35,333 bases of DNA from Pseudoalteromonas arctica. Its GTDB lineage: Bacteria; Pseudomonadota; Gammaproteobacteria; Enterobacterales; Alteromonadaceae. The stretch spans positions 1 through 35,333 of the forward strand of contig NZ_JABBMT010000035.1 in the NCBI RefSeq assembly GCF_012927645.1, written 5' to 3'. The first letter of the stretch is position 1; the number at the start of each line of letters is the position of its first letter. The notes under the pieces were generated by a model. The model was not told where the DNA came from. It did no database searches and saw only the letters and a program-made list of their open reading frames with translations. The translations under genes were made by a program, and so were the position numbers. Positions 27,950-35,333 of this stretch are shown in pieces.

Positions 27950-30901
27950 ATGAAAAAATTCAACAAAAAATTGCTAGTAGCAGCTGTCGCTGCAGCAGTT
28001 AGTATTTCAAGTAATGTATATGCTGCTGATACAGGTGGTTTAAAAATAAGAGTGACGGATAAACAGGGGCAACCTATAGCAGGTGCAACTGTATCTGCGA
28101 AATCTCCCGAAAGTTTAATCGGGAAGCAAGCTATTTCAGATAGTAATGGTTATGTTTCATTACGAGGTTTAGACCCGTCAAGTAAATATGTTATTGATAT
28201 TACCGGTGCGTCAATTCAGCCTTTTGAAGCAAAAAATGTTCGCGTTATTACTGATAAAAATTTAAATTTGAATTACTCCGTTGCTACTAGCAGTAACTCG
28301 ATTGAAAAAATCGTTGTTTCAGGACGTTCTGTGACTGCAATCGACACAACATCCTCTTCAACCGGTCTTGATGTAACACTGGATATGACAGAATCACTCC
28401 CAACAGGTCGGAGTTTCCAAAGTTATTTGCAGTTAGTCCCAGGAGTTAAACCTTCAACAAATGGTAACCCATCATCTAAGTCGGGTGTAAACTACGCTGA
28501 TTTAAACGGTGCGGCTGGTAGCTCATCTGATAACGTTTACTATATTGATGGAGTAAACGTTACAGATAATGTAAGCGGTACAGCTGGCGGTAATATAAAT
28601 TCAGAAATAATACAAGAACAGCAAGTTTTAACCGGTGGCATTGAAGCTAAATATGCTGGTGGTGCAGGCTTAGTATCTCGTGTTATCACTAAATCAGGCA
28701 GTAATGAATTTCATGGCTCGATCAACTACTATTTCCAGAATGATAGCCTTGTTGCTGATTACGATAATAATTCTAAAAGTAAAAATAAGTTTTCAACATA
28801 TGATACTGCTATCACACTTGGCGGTCCTATTATTGAAGATAAACTATGGTTTTTCGCATCTTATCAGTTAAAAAACCGTGAAGATGATATTACTAACTCA
28901 GAAACTGGTGAATTTAGCCACACTGTTGAGGATGACTCAGATCTTGGCTTTGGTAAAATAACATGGCAAGCTACAGATTCAGATCGTCTTGTTTTTACTT
29001 ACTTCAATGACCCTAGAGACCTTTCTGGATCACGTTTAACAACAACTGCTTATAATCGCCAAAGAACACAAAAAACCGGCGGTGACAATTATAAAATAGA
29101 CTACTCTCATTCATGGGAAGACTTTATCATTAATGTCGGCTATATGGAGCATGAAGCTGAGTTTTCTACTGTTGCTTTAGATAAATCAACGCGCAGCGAT
29201 ATTGCATTTTTAAGTACCTCACCTTCACAGTCACAAACTGATATTGGTGGCTTAGGTGCCGACACAATTCGCAACCGAAATAAACAAAGTGCTTATATTA
29301 ATTTTGAGTATTACTTATACACAGATTTTGGTGATCACACTTTTGAAGCGGGTTATTCCATAGAGAATAATGAAAATATAACCAATAGCATCTATAATGG
29401 TGGGCCTCAATATAATTCAATTGCAGCATCAGATAGTGGTGTATCATTTGAAACATATGCTACAGGTCAATGGACTGGCGAAAAAGGCTTAGCTGCTGCA
29501 GACTATGTACGTGTAGCAACAGCCTTAAATAATAGTGGAAACTTACACGGTGCGGACTTAAATAATGATGGTACTGTCGATGAAGAAGAAGTCAAAGCAA
29601 TTGTTTTCAACAGTACTTCTGGTAATCCGACAGGTGATGTAAATGCATACCAAATTGAACAAGTGCAACAAGCTTCTTCAAAATTAGAAACCAAAGGCAA
29701 AATTGCGTTCTTACAAGACAGTTTTACACTTGATAACCTAACTATAAAAGCGGGTTTAAGAGCGGAGAAATGGGATCACATTGCATCAACAGGTGAAACG
29801 ATTTTTACTTTTGATTGGGAAGTTGCGCCTCGTTTAAGTGTTATCTACGATATATTTGGTGATGGTGACTCTAAAGTATGGGCATTTGGTGGACGTTACT
29901 ACGACCCTCTTCGTACCGATATGACATCATTTGCTGGCAACCTGACAGGTTCAGTTCTTGAAGAAAGAGTATATGTTAATGATGATTGGGTAACGTTTAG
30001 AACACGTGGTGGTGTTAAGCAACAAGATGCATTTTTCTCGCCAAGTACAAAAACACCTTTCACAGACGAGTATTTAATTGGTTATTCAACTAATTTAACA
30101 GAAAGTACTAACATTTCTGTGACATATACTAAGCGTACAACCAAAGATATTATGGAAGATTATGACTTAAGTATTTACTCTGAAGATGGTTATTTAGCAG
30201 GGACAAGTCTTGAGTTGCCACTCTCTTATTTTGGTTACGATAAAAACCCTGGTTCAAACTATGTGATCGGTACATTAGCAGGTGGTAAGCGAGATTATGA
30301 TGGAATTGAGGTTACGTTTAAAAAACTCCGTACTGACAACTGGTTTATGCTAGCGTCTTATACTCATAATGATGCGAAAGGCAACTCAAACTCTGATGGT
30401 AATGCTGACTTCCAAGGCGATTGGGAGATTCTGGATCCAAGAGCACCAAACATGTACGGAAAACAGCCGGGTAATGTTGAGCATCAGTTTAAGTTATTAG
30501 GCACTTATTATTTCAATAATAACTTAGAAATAGGCGGTGTTTATAACTGGAACTCAGGTACTCGCTATAGTAAAGCGCAATTAATTTCAGGTCGTTATCT
30601 ACCTCTACAAGTCGATGAAGCTTATGAATTTGGCGGTTATAAAACTAATTGGGTGGCTGATAACTCAGTCGGTAGTGAAGTCACGCCGTCATATGGAACA
30701 TTAGATATCCGAGTTAAATATACTCATGATTTTGATAAATACAAAGCCGAGTTTTTCTTAGATATTTTCAATATTCTTGACGACCAAGCCAATACAGTAG
30801 AGCAAGGATTAATTAGTGGTGATGGTAACTTTGCATTCGGTGAGGCAACTGACTGGGTAGAACCGCGCCGTTTTTATCTAGGTGCACGCCTTTCATTCTA
30901 A
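27950..30901 (+). CDS. Oar-like TonB-dependent outer-membrane receptor
   Basis: The 983-residue precursor has a signal peptide (residues 1-25, cut near VYA-ADT). A carboxypeptidase-regulatory-like beta-sandwich follows (about 29-112; GQPIAGATVSAKSPE, DSNGYVSLRGLDP). A plug domain (about 135-250; LPTGRSFQSYLQLVPGVKPS, VYYIDGVNVTDNVSG) precedes a large beta-barrel ending RRFYLGARLSF, with the terminal Phe typical of outer-membrane proteins. This is the Oar-type architecture. Residues 536-547 (DLNNDGTVDEEE) fit a canonical EF-hand calcium loop inside a predicted extracellular loop. The substrate is unknown; peptides, proteins or glycans are all possible. AGGG lies upstream of the ATG. It appears monocistronic, with its own terminator; its neighbours give no firm clue. 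Confidence 0.93.
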   Translation: MKKFNKKLLVAAVAAAVSISSNVYAADTGGLKIRVTDKQGQPIAGATVSAKSPESLIGKQAISDSNGYVSLRGLDPSSKYVIDITGASIQPFEAKNVRVITDKNLNLNYSVATSSNSIEKIVVSGRSVTAIDTTSSSTGLDVTLDMTESLPTGRSFQSYLQLVPGVKPSTNGNPSSKSGVNYADLNGAAGSSSDNVYYIDGVNVTDNVSGTAGGNINSEIIQEQQVLTGGIEAKYAGGAGLVSRVITKSGSNEFHGSINYYFQNDSLVADYDNNSKSKNKFSTYDTAITLGGPIIEDKLWFFASYQLKNREDDITNSETGEFSHTVEDDSDLGFGKITWQATDSDRLVFTYFNDPRDLSGSRLTTTAYNRQRTQKTGGDNYKIDYSHSWEDFIINVGYMEHEAEFSTVALDKSTRSDIAFLSTSPSQSQTDIGGLGADTIRNRNKQSAYINFEYYLYTDFGDHTFEAGYSIENNENITNSIYNGGPQYNSIAASDSGVSFETYATGQWTGEKGLAAADYVRVATALNNSGNLHGADLNNDGTVDEEEVKAIVFNSTSGNPTGDVNAYQIEQVQQASSKLETKGKIAFLQDSFTLDNLTIKAGLRAEKWDHIASTGETIFTFDWEVAPRLSVIYDIFGDGDSKVWAFGGRYYDPLRTDMTSFAGNLTGSVLEERVYVNDDWVTFRTRGGVKQQDAFFSPSTKTPFTDEYLIGYSTNLTESTNISVTYTKRTTKDIMEDYDLSIYSEDGYLAGTSLELPLSYFGYDKNPGSNYVIGTLAGGKRDYDGIEVTFKKLRTDNWFMLASYTHNDAKGNSNSDGNADFQGDWEILDPRAPNMYGKQPGNVEHQFKLLGTYYFNNNLEIGGVYNWNSGTRYSKAQLISGRYLPLQVDEAYEFGGYKTNWVADNSVGSEVTPSYGTLDIRVKYTHDFDKYKAEFFLDIFNILDDQANTVEQGLISGDGNFAFGEATDWVEPRRFYLGARLSF

Positions 30902-30930
30902 TGTGTTAATTTAAAATTATTAGCAATACT

Positions 30931-30969
30931 AAATACCCTTTTTCAATCAGATAAAGGGTATTTTCTTTT
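30931..30969 (+). terminator. Rho-independent terminator of the receptor gene
   Basis: AAATACCCTTT (30931-30941) pairs perfectly with AAAGGGTATTT (30953-30963) across an 11-base loop, followed by a T-rich run (TCTTTT). It lies 29 bases after the receptor stop. Confidence 0.9.
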
Positions 30970-31008
30970 ATTTCAACTCAAATACCTATTGCGAAATACT
31001 TATATAAA

Positions 31009-32289
31009 TCAAATGAATAGTGGTTTATAATCGTTTTCTAACTGTTCAAATGACAAATCACCAATAAAACGACCAAAACTAAGCCACGTTGCTAAACCGC
31101 GTAAATCTTTAAAATGTGGCGGAACAAACTTAGGGTCTTCAATTACACCTAAATCATGTAATTGCGATATTAGTCTAAAGTCATCAATCGAGATTTTACC
31201 CACTAACAGCAAGGGTAATTGATCGATGCGGCCAAGTTGTATCGCAACCCGAATTAAATTGTAAACCAATACAAACCCTTTGATATAAGCGATATCTTTA
31301 GTAAATGGCAATCCTGTTGCGGTACTGCCACGAAATACTCGCTGGGCCAGTGTATAGCTCTCATCTTTACTCAAGCCTTGGGCAACATAATCACGATATA
31401 TATCAACAAACTCAGCCCCATCAATTACCTTGGTCACCGCTTGAATACGATTTACTAACTTCGCTAAACGACGAGGGGTTGATTTAAGGGTGATGATTTC
31501 GGTTAGTACTGCCAGCCCTTCTTGTGTCACTGTTGAACTTGGTGTGCCTTTACTTAAACAGGTTAAGTATGGCTGAGCTAAACCATTTTGCGTTGTACCT
31601 ACGTGGATCCAGCCCTCATGGACTTCTAAAATATCAAGCTCACGTTGAGAAAACTTTACATCTTGATTTAGCTTAATATTATTAGCACCAGCAGCTGCAT
31701 CACTGACGATCCCATCACTAATGACCACTTCAACATCGATACCTGGCATGCTTAAACGTACTTGTTCAGCAAGAATTCGAACGGCTTCATCAGCATCTAT
31801 ATTTTTAGGATCATCAGGTAAAATATCCGCAGCAAGTAAGTTCTTCAGCGGTAACTCGAGCATATTCGCAAGCTCTGATAACGATGGCTCACCGGCATGG
31901 AAAAGATCTTTTGGATGACCAAACAACTCTACCGATAAATCATGAAATTCAGCAGTGCCACGATATTCAAGCATACTCAATACTGTTTTGTACTCGCTGC
32001 ACATTTTACTCATATATTGAGCGATAGGATTGAGTTGCCCGAGCTGGCTAATGATATTACGGTTTAGATCAGAAAATGCTTGGCGTAGCTCGCTAGGTAC
32101 AAACCCTAGATCCCGTTGCTGATAATAAGCTTTATCAACCAGAGGATTCTTTTGGCATTTGTGCCTAAAAAACTCTTCTTTGATGCTTTTATCCCAATTT
32201 ATCGCATCTAAAATGCGGATCGGAGTTTGTAGAGCGATTAATCGATCTGATAACTCGCGAGTTTTAAGTAATAACGCCTTATCTATCAT
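31009..32289 (-). CDS. DUF1704/QEGLA-motif protein, probable zinc metallopeptidase
   Basis: The 426-residue protein belongs to the bacterial family named flavohemoglobin expression-modulating QEGLA motif protein (DUF1704). It carries HEGWIH at 224-229, an HExxxH signature, and QEGLA at 256-260, whose Glu could be the third metal ligand. Eukaryotic DUF1704 proteins (MATCAP) are HExxxH metallopeptidases that act as tubulin tyrosine carboxypeptidases, so a carboxypeptidase-like activity is reasonable here, with an unknown bacterial substrate. No signal peptide, hence cytoplasmic. No flavohemoglobin gene is in the window. The ATG (32287-32289) is preceded immediately by a hairpin, and only a weak GAG can serve as binding site. 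It follows the thioredoxin-like gene by 75 bases on the same strand. Confidence 0.88.
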   Translation of the reverse strand: MIDKALLLKTRELSDRLIALQTPIRILDAINWDKSIKEEFFRHKCQKNPLVDKAYYQQRDLGFVPSELRQAFSDLNRNIISQLGQLNPIAQYMSKMCSEYKTVLSMLEYRGTAEFHDLSVELFGHPKDLFHAGEPSLSELANMLELPLKNLLAADILPDDPKNIDADEAVRILAEQVRLSMPGIDVEVVISDGIVSDAAAGANNIKLNQDVKFSQRELDILEVHEGWIHVGTTQNGLAQPYLTCLSKGTPSSTVTQEGLAVLTEIITLKSTPRRLAKLVNRIQAVTKVIDGAEFVDIYRDYVAQGLSKDESYTLAQRVFRGSTATGLPFTKDIAYIKGFVLVYNLIRVAIQLGRIDQLPLLLVGKISIDDFRLISQLHDLGVIEDPKFVPPHFKDLRGLATWLSFGRFIGDLSFEQLENDYKPLFI

Positions 32290-32290
32290 G

Positions 32291-32320
32291 CTCTAAGCTC
32301 ACTGCTGAATGAGCCTAGAG
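32291..32320 (-). promoter_or_regulatory. Hairpin directly before the start codon of the QEGLA gene
   Basis: On the plus strand CTCTA-a-GCTCA (32291-32301) pairs with TGAGC-c-TAGAG (32310-32320): ten base pairs, one mismatch, 8-base loop. In the mRNA the 3' arm contains the only weak ribosome-binding bases (GAG) and ends one base before the ATG. Translation may therefore depend on melting of this structure. Confidence 0.55.
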
Positions 32321-32364
32321 GATAGGCCAGATTTGTTCATTTTCAAAGCAGATTATCACTTACT

Positions 32365-33252
32365 TTACAAATTTACAGGGCTAGAAAAGTCGCTGATACG
32401 ATTGACTATGCGCCCATTTTTATAAATAACCAAAGTAGGTACACTGCTGACTTTATTATCAATAAATAAATCATTACCGTGATCAATATACACTGGATGT
32501 ATGACTTTAAATTTTTCTATGTATTCATCAACAGCCGCTTGATCTGTCCATAATTGGCTAATTCTTGCTTCACTATCTATCCCTTGTTTAGCTAAAGTGT
32601 TCATTTGCTTTTGCGCTGCAACACAATTCTTTGCCATGCTCGGCCGCGTATCCGCTAAATACCAATCACACCAGGTTGCTGTATATAACACCGCCTTTAA
32701 ACCATACTCTGGAATAATTAAAGCAGTCGCAGCTTGCTTATTACCTTCATCTAACAAGTGAGGCTTTGCTACCATGCCATCATGTGATAATAATCGCAGT
32801 GTATTATCAAGTGCTTTATCTGCTTCATGGCCTTGAAAAATCACTTTGCCCGTTTTATCGAGTAACACATGAAAAGGAGTGCCTATAAATTGATAATGCT
32901 GAGCAACTTTTCCGGTGTGATCAGTCATTATTGGCATAGTTAAATTAAAGCGCTTGTTTACCGCGGCAACGGCACCTGGGTCATCATTGAGATCAATATT
33001 GATTGCTATCATATCAATAGTATCTCCATATTGTTCGTAAGCATGTTGGAAATGCGGCATCTGCTGCATACACGGTTTGCACCAGGTTGCCCAAAATTTT
33101 AAATAAACAGGCTTTTTGCCAACCATGCTACTCAGCTCGAACAGCTCACCCTGTTGATTTTTTAAAACCAAATCAGACTCATTTGCTAATAAATGTTGAC
33201 TGCTTGAAAAGCATAAAAAGACCCACAGCAGCGTAATATATTTAGACTTCAT
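32365..33252 (-). CDS. Periplasmic two-domain thioredoxin-like (TlpA-type) protein
   Basis: The 295-residue protein has a signal peptide (MKSKYITLLWVFLCFSSSQ, cut near LLA-NES). A TlpA/ResA-type thioredoxin domain (about 27-155) has active site WCKPC at 57-61 and a cis-proline region FIGTPFHVLLD. A second thioredoxin-like domain (about 183-292) starts VLYTATWCDWY, lacks CxxC and has two cysteines, C195 and C210. It retains the cis-Pro loop VSSVPTLVIYKNGRI. The first domain probably reduces disulfides of exported proteins or cytochrome c partners; the second may bind or channel electrons. A DsbD/CcdA-type electron donor is not encoded nearby. The QEGLA gene follows after 75 bases on the same strand; cotranscription is possible. 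Confidence 0.85.
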   Translation of the reverse strand: MKSKYITLLWVFLCFSSSQHLLANESDLVLKNQQGELFELSSMVGKKPVYLKFWATWCKPCMQQMPHFQHAYEQYGDTIDMIAINIDLNDDPGAVAAVNKRFNLTMPIMTDHTGKVAQHYQFIGTPFHVLLDKTGKVIFQGHEADKALDNTLRLLSHDGMVAKPHLLDEGNKQAATALIIPEYGLKAVLYTATWCDWYLADTRPSMAKNCVAAQKQMNTLAKQGIDSEARISQLWTDQAAVDEYIEKFKVIHPVYIDHGNDLFIDNKVSSVPTLVIYKNGRIVNRISDFSSPVNL

Positions 33253-33601
33253 CAGTGTTATCCCTAAAATAAATATACTTTAGCATAGTTGTTTTCTTAG
33301 CTGATTGTGATTTGGCGACAATGGTGAACTTTTCGATCATTTATCATCACATGGTATAAACTAAATCTAGTTAGGTTTCGTATCAGTTTAATTATCAAAA
33401 CGACATTGGAATAGTGATGAAAAATGACATCGAAGGAAAACACTATAAAGGATTAACCGCATTTTCGCTGCTAATTAAGCACAACTAATTATAGCCTAAT
33501 TAACAATTGCTCGTACCCACCTGGTAAACCATCGTTTATTAATGATAATCATGCTTAAAAATGATAGATTGCGGAAATTTTTCAATTTTAAGAGCCTTGC
33601 T
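33253..33601. other. Intergenic region between the divergent thioredoxin-like gene and AbgT gene
   Basis: This AT-rich stretch should hold divergent promoters. The only coding candidate is a 23-codon frame at 33417-33488 (MKNDIEGKHYKGLTAFSLLI start) with TTGGA six bases before its ATG, which may be a leader peptide, a small protein or chance. In-frame ATGs for the transporter at 33542 and 33551 lie in the last part but have no binding site. Confidence 0.4.
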
Positions 33602-35200
33602 ATGTCAAAAGCCATCGACACTGCCGATTCATTGAGTGAAGAAAAACGATCGGGATTATTTAACCGATTTTTAGCCTCGGTTGAGTTTTTGGGGAATATG
33701 TTACCCCACCCAATCACTTTATTTGCCCTATTTTGTGTGGCTATTATTGTTTTCAGTGGTGTTGCTGATTGGTTTGGATTAAGTGCTATTGATCCTCGCC
33801 CTATTGGCTCCGCAGGTCGAGAACCTGACGGCGTTATCGAAGTTGTGAGTTTATTAAGTGCTGAAGGCTTACAACGTATCGTCACTGGCCTTGTTACTAA
33901 CTTTACCAGTTTTGCTCCTTTAGGCACTGTGCTTGTTGCACTATTAGGTGTCAGCGTTGCCGAACATTCAGGCTTATTATCAGCTGCAATGCGTGGCATG
34001 GTAATGGGGGCATCAAAACGCTTAGTTACCTTTATGGTGGTATTTGCCGCTATATTATCTAATACTGCATCTGAACTTGGTTACGTTGTATTAATTCCAT
34101 TAGCCGCGATGATCTTCCACAGTTTAGGTCGTCATCCATTAGCGGGCTTAGCCGCAGCTTTTGCCGGTGTATCGGGTGGTTACAGTGCTAATTTATTGTT
34201 AGGTACGATTGATCCATTGCTTGCAGGTATCACGACCCCGGCAGCACAAATGATTGATCCAACTTACCAAGTTGGCGCTGAAGCAAACTGGTATTTTATG
34301 ATGATTTCAGTTTTACTGATTGCCGTATTAGGCACTTTCGTGACTGAAAAAATCGTTGAACCTCGTTTAGGTAAATATAACCCCGATGAAGCCAGTAGCG
34401 ATCTTGCACAAAATAATATTGAGGGCTTAACAGCCAAAGAAAAGTCAGGCCTAAAATGGGCTGGAGTCTCATTATTATTAGTGTCTCTTTTATTGGCTTG
34501 GACAATTATTCCCGCTGATGGCATTTTGCGTCATCCTGAAACAGGCTTATTTGCCCACTCGCCTTTTTCTAAAGGTATTGTAGTTTTTATTTTCATCACC
34601 TTTGGTATACCAGGTTTCGTTTATGGCCGTGTCGTAGGCACCATGAAAAACGACAAAGACGTGATCAATGCGATGAGCAAAAGTATGAGCTCTATGGGCA
34701 TGTACATTGTATTAGTATTTTTTGCCGCGCAGTTTGTCGCCTTTTTTAAGTGGACTAACTTAGGGACTATTTTAGCCATAAATGGCGCAGCTATGCTACA
34801 AGCCCTCAATCTGACCGGTCCTGAAGTATTTGTATTATTTATATTGATGTGTGCATTAGTGAATCTAAGCTTAGGCTCTTCATCTGCACAATGGGCGATC
34901 ACTGCGCCTATCTTTGTGCCAATGCTCATGTTGATTGGCTATGCGCCAGAGACCATTCAGGCGGCTTATCGTATCGGTGATTCAGTCACTAACTTGATCA
35001 CCCCAATGATGAGTTATTTTGGTTTGATCCTCGCGGTTGCCACTAAATATAAGAAAGACATGGGAATAGGCACACTTGTAGCAACAATGCTGCCTTACAG
35101 TATGATTTTCTTTGTCGGTTGGGTCGCTTTGTTTTATTTATGGGTGTTTGTATTTGGTCTGCCAGTAGGACCTGGCTCACCAATTTATTACACACCTTAA
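33602..35200 (+). CDS. AbgT-family transporter
   Basis: A polytopic inner-membrane protein of 532 residues from the ATG at 33602; in-frame ATGs 20 and 17 codons earlier would lengthen it, but the soluble start [20 protein letters not shown] fits the family better. AbgT proteins were named for p-aminobenzoyl-glutamate uptake in E. coli (508 residues), while MtrF/YdaH members also export sulfonamides. Conserved blocks are [54 protein letters not shown] followed by [14 protein letters not shown], then [17 protein letters not shown] and [13 protein letters not shown], which form the two hairpin/transport motifs. About a dozen hydrophobic stretches are visible. No abgA/abgB aminobenzoyl-glutamate hydrolase genes adjoin it, so the substrate and direction of transport remain open. 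Confidence 0.92.
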   Translation: MSKAIDTADSLSEEKRSGLFNRFLASVEFLGNMLPHPITLFALFCVAIIVFSGVADWFGLSAIDPRPIGSAGREPDGVIEVVSLLSAEGLQRIVTGLVTNFTSFAPLGTVLVALLGVSVAEHSGLLSAAMRGMVMGASKRLVTFMVVFAAILSNTASELGYVVLIPLAAMIFHSLGRHPLAGLAAAFAGVSGGYSANLLLGTIDPLLAGITTPAAQMIDPTYQVGAEANWYFMMISVLLIAVLGTFVTEKIVEPRLGKYNPDEASSDLAQNNIEGLTAKEKSGLKWAGVSLLLVSLLLAWTIIPADGILRHPETGLFAHSPFSKGIVVFIFITFGIPGFVYGRVVGTMKNDKDVINAMSKSMSSMGMYIVLVFFAAQFVAFFKWTNLGTILAINGAAMLQALNLTGPEVFVLFILMCALVNLSLGSSSAQWAITAPIFVPMLMLIGYAPETIQAAYRIGDSVTNLITPMMSYFGLILAVATKYKKDMGIGTLVATMLPYSMIFFVGWVALFYLWVFVFGLPVGPGSPIYYTP

Positions 35201-35238
35201 TGAGCGATCATAGGTTGGATCTTAAGAAAACTTGAAGT

Positions 35239-35297
35239 TGAACTCTGTTAATGATCAAATAGTTACGCCAATAAAAAATGACTAAAAACAGAGTTCA
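35239..35297. repeat. 11-bp perfect inverted repeat flanking the leader of the last gene
   Basis: TGAACTCTGTT (35239-35249) and AACAGAGTTCA (35287-35297) are separated by 37 bases. The right arm includes the weak ribosome-binding bases AGAG and ends one base before an ATG. It could be a translational control hairpin or two half-sites for a regulator. Confidence 0.5.
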
Positions 35298-35298
35298 C

Positions 35299-35333
35299 AT
35301 GCAGATTAACCAAGTTTCAAATCAATTAAAAGC
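35299..35333 (+). CDS. Possible start of a further gene, cut by the window end
   Basis: An ATG at 35299 opens a frame reading MQINQVSNQLK up to the edge. Only 11 codons are visible, the binding site is weak (AGAG), and no family can be named. The 98-base gap after the AbgT gene is compatible with a new gene here. Confidence 0.4.
   Translation, partial: MQINQVSNQLK

Noticed and set aside
33496..33999. 167-codon minus-strand frame overlapping the AbgT gene start
   Set aside because: Antisense to a highly conserved transporter; composition is that of a shadow frame.

Overview
The window looks like chromosomal DNA of an AT-rich marine gammaproteobacterium, most likely an Alteromonadales member close to Pseudoalteromonas. 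This rests on gene content (RluF, AST arginine catabolism, an Oar-like TonB-dependent receptor, an AbgT carrier, several c-di-GMP proteins) and base composition. No rRNA, tRNA, CRISPR array, insertion sequence or phage gene was recognised. Most of the window is ordinary core and metabolic content with compact operons.

Layout. Positions 1-181 hold the 5' end of a secreted protein gene that leaves the window on the minus strand. After a 436-base gene-poor stretch come four minus-strand genes: rluF, an orphan periplasmic sugar-binding protein, a DUF418 membrane protein and an EAL-HDOD signalling protein. Next is a seven-gene minus-strand glycogen/maltodextrin operon, in transcription order: stand-alone CBM48 protein, malQ, glgB, glgX, glgP, glgC, glgA (17193 down to 5159). 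The first six genes overlap or nearly touch. Only the glgC-glgA gap is wide, and it contains a 55-base near-perfect inverted repeat. A candidate promoter with a 14-bp palindrome lies upstream of the operon.

On the other side of a 648-base intergenic region are a membrane GGDEF-EAL protein, a membrane-anchored propeller-like protein and, convergently, a soluble GGDEF protein. An Lrp/AsnC regulator is then divergent from astC-astA-astD plus a short DUF1338 protein, ended by a clear terminator. astB and astE are not here. A 983-residue Oar-like TonB-dependent receptor with its own terminator follows. Then come a minus-strand pair (two-domain thioredoxin-like protein and a DUF1704/QEGLA putative metallopeptidase), an AbgT-family transporter, and the first codons of a possible further gene.

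How the parts work together. The glg operon encodes a closed cycle: ADP-glucose synthesis (GlgC), polymerisation (GlgA), branching (GlgB), phosphorolysis (GlgP), debranching (GlgX) and maltodextrin recycling (MalQ). The small CBM48 protein is a candidate glycogen-associated accessory. Three c-di-GMP-type genes lie on both sides of this operon, but nothing in the sequence proves a regulatory link. The ast genes convert arginine-derived succinyl intermediates to succinylglutamate under probable Lrp-type control. I see no unmistakable new multi-gene system. The best leads are the CBM48 protein, DUF1338 in the ast operon, the HExxxH/QEGLA protein, the EF-hand-like loop in the receptor, and several non-coding inverted repeats.
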